Origin: Candidatus Eiseniibacteriota bacterium | GTDB taxonomy: Bacteria; Eisenbacteria; RBG-16-71-46; CAIMUX01 | Assembly: GCA_020633975.1 (NCBI GenBank) | Contig: JACKCR010000012.1 | Coordinates: forward strand, 1-64,000 | DNA length: 64,000 bases | Direction of reading: 5' to 3' | In this document: in pieces, positions 1-7,179 of the stretch | Layout: each line of letters begins with the position of its first letter | Numbering within the stretch: position 1 is the stretch's first letter | The notes under the pieces: generated by a model | Told to the model about the DNA's origin: nothing | Database searches by the model: none | The model's input: the letters and a program-made list of their open reading frames with translations, nothing else | Translations under genes and position numbers: made by a program

Positions 1-131
1 GTCATTGCGTCGTGGGGTTCGCCGACCGGCGGCACCCACAACAGTCATTGCGTCCTGGGGTTCGCCGATCGGCGGCACCCACAACAGCATTGCGTCCTGG
101 CGTTCGCCGATCGGCGGCACCCACGGCGACC
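1..131. repeat. Tandem 43-bp repeat, about three copies
   Basis: Three near-identical head-to-tail copies start at 1, 44 and 87 (periods 43 and 43). Each contains GTTCGCCGATCGGCGGCACC or a one-base variant. The centre CGCCGATCGGCG is a perfect 12-bp palindrome in copies two and three and imperfect in copy one. A degenerate trace (CCCGACCGGCGAACAC) follows near 147-163. The array touches the window edge, so more copies may lie upstream. No coding role is credible; short open frames here only reflect the repeat. Confidence 0.85.
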
Positions 132-386
132 ATGTTGCAGGGGCCTTTCCCGACCGGCGAACACTCCGATACAGCTCGGAGGACCCGATTCCGCCCTGGA
201 TGGGAAGGTTGCTGTCGCCCCGACGCCTGATTCCATAGACTCACGACTCCGTCTGGAGCCGAGAACCGCCGGATGACGCGAATCGGGTGACCAGGGGTGC
301 GGCCCCGCGGCAGGGGAGTCCGACTCGGAACCGTTGCGGGGCCGGAGTGTCCGGCGGTCGCGAAGGCGCGGCCCGGGAGTCGGTTC
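132..386. other. Non-coding stretch after the repeat array
   Basis: About 255 bases between the repeat array and the first gene. Open frames on both strands lack ribosome binding sites and resemble no family I know. Beyond the repeat trace I see no hairpin or promoter I would defend. Confidence 0.4.
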
Positions 387-947
387 ATGGAACATCGGGA
401 GGCAACGGTGACCCCGCTCACAGAGATCCATTCCCTGAAGGCCGAGGAGTGGGAGGCCTATCGCGAGATCCGACTCCGCTCTCTCTCGCAGGACCCGGAG
501 GCCTTCGGCAGCACGTTCGAGAAGGAGAACGCGTTCCCGGCCGACTTCTGGCAGACGCGTGTTGCCGACGGGGCGAGGTTGCCCCACGCGCATCCGATCG
601 TCGCCAGGACCGGCGATGCGTGGGTCGGCCTCTCCTGGGGATGGATCCATCCGGACGAACCGACGATCGCTCACCTCTTTCAGATGTGGGTCGCACCGGA
701 GGCCCGCGGACGGGGTGTCGCCCGGATGCTGGTCGATTCCGTGATCGAGTGGGCACGGGTCCGAGGCGCCGCGAAGCTGCTGCTCGGAGTCACCGTCGGC
801 GACACTCCCGCGAGGCGACTCTACGAGCGGGTCGGGTTCGTGCCGGACGGGAGTCCGATTCCACTTCGGCCCGGAGGCGAGCTGCTCGAGCAGCCGATGG
901 TGTTACGACTGGAACCGACGGACAGGCTCCCACGTTCGCGGTCATGA
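387..947 (+). CDS. GNAT-family N-acetyltransferase
   Basis: Predicted cytoplasmic acetyl-CoA-dependent N-acetyltransferase of 186 residues, normal for a single GNAT domain. The acetyl-CoA loop is visible as VAPEARGRGVARML (about residues 100-113), preceded by the beta-strand IAHLFQMW and followed by the closing motif ARRLYERVGF. Substrate cannot be read from sequence. The ATG at 387 has GGGAG seven bases upstream; a GTG at 408 with GGGAGG five bases upstream is an equally possible start and would trim seven residues. It faces the next gene convergently, so it is probably transcribed alone. Confidence 0.8.
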   Translation: MEHREATVTPLTEIHSLKAEEWEAYREIRLRSLSQDPEAFGSTFEKENAFPADFWQTRVADGARLPHAHPIVARTGDAWVGLSWGWIHPDEPTIAHLFQMWVAPEARGRGVARMLVDSVIEWARVRGAAKLLLGVTVGDTPARRLYERVGFVPDGSPIPLRPGGELLEQPMVLRLEPTDRLPRSRS

Positions 948-972
948 GTGTCGGTCTCGTGCCGTGGACGGC

Positions 973-987
973 GAGGCGGAGAGCCTC
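973..987. terminator. Small hairpin between convergent genes
   Basis: GAGGC-GGAGA-GCCTC forms a 5-bp stem between the stop codons of the GNAT gene and the convergent HEAT-repeat gene. The stem is short and no T-tract follows, so this is only a weak terminator candidate. Confidence 0.25.
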
Positions 988-1019
988 TTCCGCGGCGGCT
1001 CGAAACTGGCGCGGCGTGC

Positions 1020-2219
1020 CTACTCGGCCTGCGCCGTTCTCCGTTCCTCCGCCAACCAAGCCTCCCACGCTTCGTACTCACGTTCCCCGAAATCCTGCCC
1101 GGCGAGTCGGGTCAGCGTCAGGTGTGCATTCTTGTGATTCGCCGTCTGTTCCAGGCGCAGCAGCGCGAGGAGCGTGTCGCCGGCGTCTCGTATGAGAGCG
1201 GCCCGATTCTCCGCCGTTCCCGTCAGGTTGCGGACGATCGCGAGCGCCTTGTTCCGGTCGCGCACGGTGGGATAGTCGAGCGCCGCGATGACGGGAGCCG
1301 CCGGGATGACCGCGATCGGCTGCCGCGAGATCTGCGCGAGGACGCGCATGGAGTTGTTGCGGACCCAACTGCTGGGGTCGAGCAGGCAGGGGAGGAGCGC
1401 GTCGACGATCTCCTGCGCGTCCGGTAGGTGCCCCAGGAGGAATGCGGCGGCGGCGCGGTCGGCGGACTCGGGAGCGTGGCGAAGCACACGGAGCAGTGCG
1501 TCCCGCTGCTCCGGAGCTTCGCGGTCGAATCGCTCGCCATAGGGTTGCAGCTCCTCGTGCTGGAACCCCCAGAGGCAGTGATGCGCCTCGCACGCGATGC
1601 TCGGCAGCTCTCCCGCGCGGAACAGTTCGCCCGAACGCTGCTCGTACGCCTTCCACGCCTCCAGGAGCTCCCGCGCATCTCCGGGGGACGTCCCTTCGCC
1701 GTCCGGAGCCTCCCGGAAGGGCATCCGCCGTTTCACATCCGCGTCCTCCACGACGTCGATCGTGATCTGGATCGGGTGATCGGGCGTGTACGACTCGATC
1801 AGCGACACCGCGAGCCACGCGAACGGCCCGCGCCCGCGGAGCTCCGTCTCGATCCGCTCGCGCAGCGGCTCGAACTCCTCCGCCTCCTCCGCGAAGTACT
1901 CTGCGAGACGCGCCAGCTCCTCGCCGTACTCCGCGCGCACGTCTTCCGCGTGGAGCCGCGACGTGCCGTACACGTCGATCGAGCGGAGCGGTCCACCGTC
2001 GGCGGTGGCCGGTGCCGGGAACGCGGCCACGACCGTGAGGAGGAAGGACGCGAGTGCGAAGTCGGCCGCACGCGGGAAGGAGACGAACGGGAAGGAGGCG
2101 AAGCGCGAGCCCGCGGCGGTGAACGCCGGATCAGCGAAGGCCGAGCGGAAAGCAGCGAATGCCGAGACAGTGAGGATAGAGTGCAAAGGAGCGAACTTCG
2201 AACGGAACGCGACGGACAC
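1020..2219 (-). CDS. Secreted HEAT-repeat-like protein
   Basis: Predicted exported protein of 399 residues, function unknown. The N-terminus is unusually long: about 50 residues rich in Phe, Ala and Ser precede the hydrophobic core FALASFLLTVVAAFPAPATA, which looks like a signal peptide with an Ala-x-Ala cleavage site. Right after it, 'LRSIDVYGTSRLHAEDV' resembles the first strand and helix of a POTRA-type domain, a weak impression. Residues about 235-370 are paired helices typical of HEAT repeats (for example HLPDAQEIVDALLPCLLDP, then WVRNNSMRVL). The start is GTG with GGGAGG a few bases upstream. A six-unit dyad repeat lies directly upstream. The HEAT assignment is moderately sure; no partner is evident. 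Confidence 0.65.
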   Translation of the reverse strand: MSVAFRSKFAPLHSILTVSAFAAFRSAFADPAFTAAGSRFASFPFVSFPRAADFALASFLLTVVAAFPAPATADGGPLRSIDVYGTSRLHAEDVRAEYGEELARLAEYFAEEAEEFEPLRERIETELRGRGPFAWLAVSLIESYTPDHPIQITIDVVEDADVKRRMPFREAPDGEGTSPGDARELLEAWKAYEQRSGELFRAGELPSIACEAHHCLWGFQHEELQPYGERFDREAPEQRDALLRVLRHAPESADRAAAAFLLGHLPDAQEIVDALLPCLLDPSSWVRNNSMRVLAQISRQPIAVIPAAPVIAALDYPTVRDRNKALAIVRNLTGTAENRAALIRDAGDTLLALLRLEQTANHKNAHLTLTRLAGQDFGEREYEAWEAWLAEERRTAQAE

Positions 2220-2328
2220 GGTACCTCCCGGGACTGCGTGTGGAAGTCAGCCCCGGGGGCCCGTGGATAGACGGATCGGCATGCGGAACCGTTCAGCCGA
2301 TCGTCTCACGCGATGAACCGCCGGGCAG

Positions 2329-2439
2329 GCGGTGACCCCTCGGTCACGCGGTGACCCCTCGGTCACGCGGTGACCCCTCGGTCACGCGGTGACCCGGTCA
2401 CAAGGTGACCCGCCGGTCAGGCGGTGACCCGCCGGTCCG
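2329..2439. repeat. Six tandem 19-bp dyad repeats (GGTGACC...GGTCAC)
   Basis: Units begin at 2329, 2348, 2367, 2386, 2402 and 2421. The first three are identical (GCGGTGACCCCTCGGTCAC), the fourth lacks three bases, and the last two carry CGCC in place of the CCTC loop. Every unit contains the inverted pair GTGACC/GGTCAC (or a near copy), so each can form a 6-bp stem with a short loop or present a dyad to a protein. The array lies between two minus-strand genes: downstream of the Cys-rich repeat gene and upstream of the HEAT-repeat gene. It could act as a terminator, a transcript stabiliser or an operator array. Confidence 0.85.
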
Positions 2440-2470
2440 GCGGGCCACGCATCGCCCCATGCCAGCCTGG

Positions 2471-5400
2471 CTAGCGGAAGAGCGCCTTCACCTTCCCCCA
2501 GCTCGACTCCCGCACCGGCGTCCCTCCGCAATCCACGAACTCCGCGCCGATTCCGATCGCCTGGGTCGGACCCCAGACGAGGGAGACGTTCTGCCAGCCG
2601 GTCGGGTAGCCGAGGCCAGGCGCGATCTGGGTGAGCGGGCATCCGCCGAATCCGTCGAGGTCGGCTCCCACGTACCAGCCCGCCGTCGCGTTCGGCCAGT
2701 TGCCCCAGTACCCGGCGAACGTGCCGCCTGAGCCGGAGCAGTCGCTCTCGATGTCGAAAACGTGGCGGCTGACGGAGGGCCAGAATGCGATGGCGCCCGG
2801 GGTGACGCCGATCCTGGCTCCCAGGATGGCGCCCGGGAGTCCGAAGCTCCGTTCCCAGGTGTAGAGATCCATCGTCTGTTCGATCTGGTTCCCGACCGCC
2901 GTCAGGTCGAGGACGACCGAGCACGGTCTCAGTGAGACCGAGTCGTACAGCTCGGCGAACGCACCGTAGGTCGGAGCCTGGACGCCTCCATACTGCCACG
3001 TGTAGCCGTTCTCGTAGGTCCCGTCCGCGTTGAAGAACAGGTTTCCGCAACTGCCGGCCGTTCCGAGACCGGTCGTCGTCCCCGATCCCGGGCCGGTCTC
3101 CGCGGCGTGCGGGACTTCGGAGTTCTCGCGTGCCTCGATCGCCTGCCGGCGGAGAGCGATCGTCTCTTCGAACGAGAAGCCGGCCCCGCATCCTTCGCCG
3201 CCCGTGGGGCACGGGTTCGGATCGCACGGGCGGTCGTCGTCCAGATAGAACCCGCCTTGTTCTGTACATTCGGTCTCGGTGAGTTGCTCGCACGAGCCGC
3301 CCGGGAAACAGCACGCTCCCACGCTCGGAAGGCACGGATTCGGGTCGCAGGGACGGTTGAATCCCAGCCACGTTCCGCCCGCGCTCTGACACTCCGCTTG
3401 GGTGAGGATCTCGCACGTCTCGCCGATACAGCAGGCTCCGGTCGGTTGCGGGCAGGGGTTGGGGGAGCAGGTCGTGTCGTCTCCCTGATAGTTTCCGTTG
3501 TTCTGCGTGCAGACGGGCTCCGTGAGGACCGAACAGTTGCCGTTCGCGAAGCAGCACGCGCCCGTGGGCGGCTGTGGGCACGGGTTCGGGTAACAGCGCG
3601 TCTCGTCTCCCTGGAACTCACCGCCACTCGCGGTGCAGTCTTCCGGCGACAAGGGCGCGCAGGTTCCGTTCTCGTAGCAGCACGCACCGAACATCGGTTG
3701 CGGACACGGATTGGGGTTGCAGTAGATGTTCACGCCGAAGAACTCGCCGCCTTCCGCGTCGCAGGCGGGAATGGTGCGGACGAGGCAGGAACCGTCCTCG
3801 AAGCAGCAGGCACCGATCGCTTCCTGGGGCTGTGGACAGGGGACGACGCCGTCACGGAAGAAGCCGAAGCTTCCGAGGCCCGCGATCGGATCGAGGAACG
3901 ACGGAACGCTGTCGTCCGCGAAGAGCGCTCCCTGGGTGGGATTCGCCACGAGCGCGAACTCGCCGGGTTCGGCCGCGAGTCCCGAAGCGATGAACTTGTA
4001 CACCGGAACGGCGAACTCCGTCTGTGGAGCTGCCCACGTCATCGCCGTGCCCGATCCGGGCGCGGGCCAATCGTCGTTCGCGATCTCGAAGTCTCCGCAC
4101 GGCTCCCACTCCAGCAGCTGGACACAATCCGGGAAGTCGATGCCGAAGGTCAAACCGAGGAGCCGTGGCGCCGAAGTGGACGGGAAGAGCGCGGCCGCAT
4201 AGAGGAGCACCGGAATCTCCTCGTCCACGCGGGCGACGATGTCCTCACAACCGTCGATACCTGCGCCTAGATCGCAGTCCGCGCCGGCCCCGCCTTCCGA
4301 GTAGGCGAGAGCCGGGCCGAGATGGAGAACCAGGGTGCCTCCGGCGTTGGGGCCGATCTGACCATCCCTGTTGCCGGTGCGGAACGGATCGACTGACGGA
4401 GCGGGGAGTTTCGTGTTCGGCCTTCCGGAGCGGTCGAACGGCTCGCACGGTTGCGGACAGGGGTTCGGTACACAGAGGGCGCCGACTCCCTGGAACGTTC
4501 CGCCCTGGGTGTCGCACACGGCTTCGAGCAGGAGTTCACATGTCCCGAGCGTCAGGCAGCATGCGCCTTCGGTCGTAGCCACGCACGGGTTCGGATCGCA
4601 GAGCGTGTCCATGCCCTGATAGTGGCCCCCTGCGCCTCCACAGTCGGACGCGGTGAGGAACTGGCACTCTCCGCTCGGGAAGCAGCACGCTCCCAGGGGC
4701 TGCGGGCACGGATTCGGGTCGCAGGAAGTCCCGTCGCCTTGGTACGTGCCCCCAACTTGGTCGCAACCGCCGGACGTCATGGGCACGCAGGCGCCGTCGT
4801 CCCAGCAACAGGCGCCGATCGGTGGCTGCGGGCAAGGGTTCGGGTCGCACGACGTATCGGAAAGCCACGTACCACCCGCCGAGTCACACGTGCCCTCCAA
4901 AGTGAACTGGCAGGTTCCGCTCTCGAAGCAGCAGGCACCGTACGGGGGCTGCGGGCAAGGGTTCGGGTCGCATGTCACGTCCGGGAGCCACGTGCCGTTC
5001 TGGGTCTCGCACGGACCCTGAGGCAGCAGTTCGCAACTGCCATCTTCGAAGCAGCAGGCACCGGGGGAGGCCGGGCAGGCGACCGTTCCATTCGTGTAGA
5101 AACCGAGTGCGCCGAATCCCGCGATCGGGTCCAGGATGCCGGGAACGGAGTCGTCCGCGAAGAAGGCTCCCTGGGTCGGATGCGCACCGAGTTCGAGACG
5201 CCCGGACTGTCCGTCTTCTGTGTAGGCCGCGAGCCAGTACACCTCGACTAGATCGTCGGTCTGGGTTTCTGCCCAGGTCACCGCGGTGCCGCTTCCGGCC
5301 GCGGGCCAGTCGTTCTGCGCGAGCTCGAACTCTCCGCAGGCTCCGAAGGTCAGCACGACGATGTTCGGGTCGTAATCGATTCCGAAGACGACCCCCGCCA

Positions 5401-5782
5401 TGCGTGGTTCCGTTCCGGGGAAGAAGGACGCGAGAACGTGCGCGACGACGGGCTCTGCCTGGTCGACCCTCACTTCGGCGTCGGCGCAATCCGCGAGTCC
5501 GGATAGGCCGCAGTAGACCCCGTCGACGGTGTAGACCGTTCCCGTCGCGGCGTGGAGGATCAGGGTTCCTCCTTCGTTTGCTCCGCCCGAGCCGAACGCC
5601 GCCTCCGCACTGGGGGCGAAGCCCATGGAGAGAACTGCGACGAAGGCGAGCGCGGCTGTGACTGCAGAGGTGGAGGCTGCGAACACAGACGCGAAAGATG
5701 CGGAACCAGAAGCGGAGGCGAAAGACTCGGAACCGGATGCGGAGGCGAAGGCGGATGCGAAGGCGGGAGCGAGGCGTCTCAT
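2471..5782 (-). CDS. Large secreted Cys-rich repeat protein with C-terminal WGKVKALFR tail
   Basis: Exported protein of 1103 residues, function unknown. Order: long N-terminal leader with Phe-Ala-Ser repeats and hydrophobic core TAALAFVAVLSMGFAPSAEA (to about residue 60); module X1 (about 62-235); five Cys-rich repeats (about 238-445); module X2, homologous to X1 (about 465-650); five more Cys-rich repeats (about 655-860); a C-terminal domain (about 905-1103) ending SSWGKVKALFR. Each Cys repeat is about 41 residues with six cysteines in the pattern GACC-x-C-x-C-x-C-PNPC, probably disulfide-bonded outside the cell. X1 and X2 share FGID, DDSVP and ILDPIAG/FLDPIAG segments. The ATG is preceded by GGGAGGA at about seven bases. 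The C-terminal domain recurs in the divergent gene at 6163. Confidence 0.85.
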   Translation of the reverse strand: MRRLAPAFASAFASASGSESFASASGSASFASVFAASTSAVTAALAFVAVLSMGFAPSAEAAFGSGGANEGGTLILHAATGTVYTVDGVYCGLSGLADCADAEVRVDQAEPVVAHVLASFFPGTEPRMAGVVFGIDYDPNIVVLTFGACGEFELAQNDWPAAGSGTAVTWAETQTDDLVEVYWLAAYTEDGQSGRLELGAHPTQGAFFADDSVPGILDPIAGFGALGFYTNGTVACPASPGACCFEDGSCELLPQGPCETQNGTWLPDVTCDPNPCPQPPYGACCFESGTCQFTLEGTCDSAGGTWLSDTSCDPNPCPQPPIGACCWDDGACVPMTSGGCDQVGGTYQGDGTSCDPNPCPQPLGACCFPSGECQFLTASDCGGAGGHYQGMDTLCDPNPCVATTEGACCLTLGTCELLLEAVCDTQGGTFQGVGALCVPNPCPQPCEPFDRSGRPNTKLPAPSVDPFRTGNRDGQIGPNAGGTLVLHLGPALAYSEGGAGADCDLGAGIDGCEDIVARVDEEIPVLLYAAALFPSTSAPRLLGLTFGIDFPDCVQLLEWEPCGDFEIANDDWPAPGSGTAMTWAAPQTEFAVPVYKFIASGLAAEPGEFALVANPTQGALFADDSVPSFLDPIAGLGSFGFFRDGVVPCPQPQEAIGACCFEDGSCLVRTIPACDAEGGEFFGVNIYCNPNPCPQPMFGACCYENGTCAPLSPEDCTASGGEFQGDETRCYPNPCPQPPTGACCFANGNCSVLTEPVCTQNNGNYQGDDTTCSPNPCPQPTGACCIGETCEILTQAECQSAGGTWLGFNRPCDPNPCLPSVGACCFPGGSCEQLTETECTEQGGFYLDDDRPCDPNPCPTGGEGCGAGFSFEETIALRRQAIEARENSEVPHAAETGPGSGTTTGLGTAGSCGNLFFNADGTYENGYTWQYGGVQAPTYGAFAELYDSVSLRPCSVVLDLTAVGNQIEQTMDLYTWERSFGLPGAILGARIGVTPGAIAFWPSVSRHVFDIESDCSGSGGTFAGYWGNWPNATAGWYVGADLDGFGGCPLTQIAPGLGYPTGWQNVSLVWGPTQAIGIGAEFVDCGGTPVRESSWGKVKALFR

Positions 5783-6162
5783 GACTGGTCCTCCCAGGAG
5801 CGGTTCGGGCGGGTGCTGTCGGACGCGTACGAGAGTACCACGGCGCCCCTTCTACAATCACGGACTGAGGAGAGGACGGTCCGGGCCTGGGTCCCACCAG
5901 ACGTGTGCTAGGACACGACAACGTATGCGTCGCATGGCCGCGCAGATGCCGTCCGCGTGCCGTCCAGGTGAAGCCGAAGAGCAATCCAGGTGGAGTTCGG
6001 GTGCAGTCCTGGTGCAGCTCACGTTCCTCTCACGAGCAGTCGCCATGCAACCCCTTGCCTGGGATTCGGCGGGGCGCGCATACTGGGCAGTGCTTCCTAC
6101 CAGCGGCTGCCATGCCGAAAGGGCCGTCGAGCCGAGAAACCGCAACATGGGGAGGCTCCTTC
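5783..6162. other. Divergent intergenic region between two paralogous secreted-protein genes
   Basis: 380 bases carrying both start regions: GGGAGGA for the minus-strand gene and GGGGAGG for the plus-strand gene. A plausible housekeeping promoter for the plus-strand gene lies at 6055-6084. I see no gene, repeat or strong hairpin here. Confidence 0.5.
6055..6084 (+). promoter_or_regulatory. Candidate sigma-70-type promoter
   Basis: TTGCCT (6055-6060), 18 bases, then CATACT (6079-6084); each box matches four of six consensus positions. It lies about 80 bases upstream of the ATG at 6163. Suggestive only, since promoter rules for this lineage are unknown. Confidence 0.3.
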
Positions 6163-6897
6163 ATGTGCCGCAAGCTACGCTCCGATTCGTTGCTCCTATC
6201 CGCTGCTCTACTGGGAATCGGACTGCTCCAGACGCTCGCCTTCGCACCATCTGCACGCGCCGACGTCGGCCAGACCGGCCCCGGAGTCGGAGTCGTCACC
6301 ACGGAAACCGAAGGGCAGTGCGGGACGCTGTACTTCAACTCCGACGGGACGTACGAGAATGCCTTCGGGGTTCGTAACGGGTTGCTCGAACCTCCTTACG
6401 GCCAGTTCGCCGAGTGCTATGCGGTCGACGGAGCCGTGTGCGCGGTCGTGCTCGATCTGACGAACACCGGCAACACCCCCACGGACGACAAGTACATCGA
6501 CATCTACGTGTGGGAGGGGGGTGGCGAGAACCCAGGCGCGGTTCGCTGCCTCGAGACCGGATTCGTGCCCGGCCCGATCGGGCTCTGGCCCGAGATCAGC
6601 CGACACGAGTTCGTCCTCACGGAGCCCTGCTGCGTGGCCGGCGACTGGTGGGCCGGTTTCTACAGCGACTGGGGAACGGAGTCGCAGCCGTTCTGGTGGT
6701 ACATCGGTGCGGACCTCGATGGCGCCGGGGGCTGCCCCCGACTCAACATCGCACCGGGCGAAGGCTATCCGAGCGGCTGGCAGAACCCGTCCGTGATCTG
6801 GGGGCCGGACCAGGCCCTCGGCATCGGCGTCGAGGTCTCGGACTGTCCGACTCCGGTCGAGAAGACCAGCTGGGGCCGGATCAAGTCGCTGTTCTAG
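6163..6897 (+). CDS. Secreted protein, paralogue of the Cys-rich protein's C-terminal domain
   Basis: Exported protein of 244 residues. A signal peptide (about residues 1-34) has core SLLLSAALLGIGLLQTLAFA and ends SARA. The rest matches residues about 905-1103 of the divergently transcribed 1103-residue protein: both have 'LxFNxDGTYEN', a 'VVLDLT' strand, 'SRHxF', 'GxYSDW/GYWGNW', 'YxGADLDGxGGCP', 'GYPxGWQN' and a final SWG(K/R)(V/I)K(A/S)LF. The shared tail may be a sorting or anchoring signal; that is inference. GGGGAGG lies seven bases before this ATG, and the upstream in-frame extension has no signal peptide, so 6163 is preferred. A perfect 11-bp hairpin follows the stop. Confidence 0.85.
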   Translation: MCRKLRSDSLLLSAALLGIGLLQTLAFAPSARADVGQTGPGVGVVTTETEGQCGTLYFNSDGTYENAFGVRNGLLEPPYGQFAECYAVDGAVCAVVLDLTNTGNTPTDDKYIDIYVWEGGGENPGAVRCLETGFVPGPIGLWPEISRHEFVLTEPCCVAGDWWAGFYSDWGTESQPFWWYIGADLDGAGGCPRLNIAPGEGYPSGWQNPSVIWGPDQALGIGVEVSDCPTPVEKTSWGRIKSLF

Positions 6898-7179
6898 GCA
6901 AACGTCGCGAAGGTCCTTTGGGACGAGAGGGAGCGTCCAGATCGAGAGCGGTCTGGACGCTCGGCTGTTCTGCGCTGCTCTGCTTCGGTCTCGCTTCGCT
7001 CCGTACCGGTCCAGCTTCGCGCTGGTGCCGCGCTCGCTTCCCTCTGGTGCCGCTCGCGCCCCCCTGCGTCCCCCTCGCCGGCGCTTCTTTCGCCCCCTTG
7101 GACCCCGGGTCGAGGTTGAGTATCCTCACAGCTCCCCTTGCCCCTGCGAACCTGGGACTCCAACGTCGAAAGAGTCGAG
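6898..7179. other. Intergenic region before the Ser/Thr kinase
   Basis: 282 bases containing the 11-bp-stem hairpin at 6931-6962, then pyrimidine-rich low-complexity sequence. An in-frame TTG at 7138 could extend the kinase by 14 residues. No promoter could be assigned. Confidence 0.4.
6931..6962 (+). terminator. Strong hairpin terminator candidate
   Basis: GAGCGTCCAGA (6931-6941) and TCTGGACGCTC (6952-6962) form a perfect 11-bp stem around a 10-base loop, 34 bases after the stop of the secreted protein. No T-run follows, as is common in GC-rich genomes. It should separate this gene from the kinase gene downstream. Confidence 0.65.

Noticed and set aside
2329-2439. CRISPR array
   Set aside because: Units are contiguous with no unique spacers and no cas genes are present.
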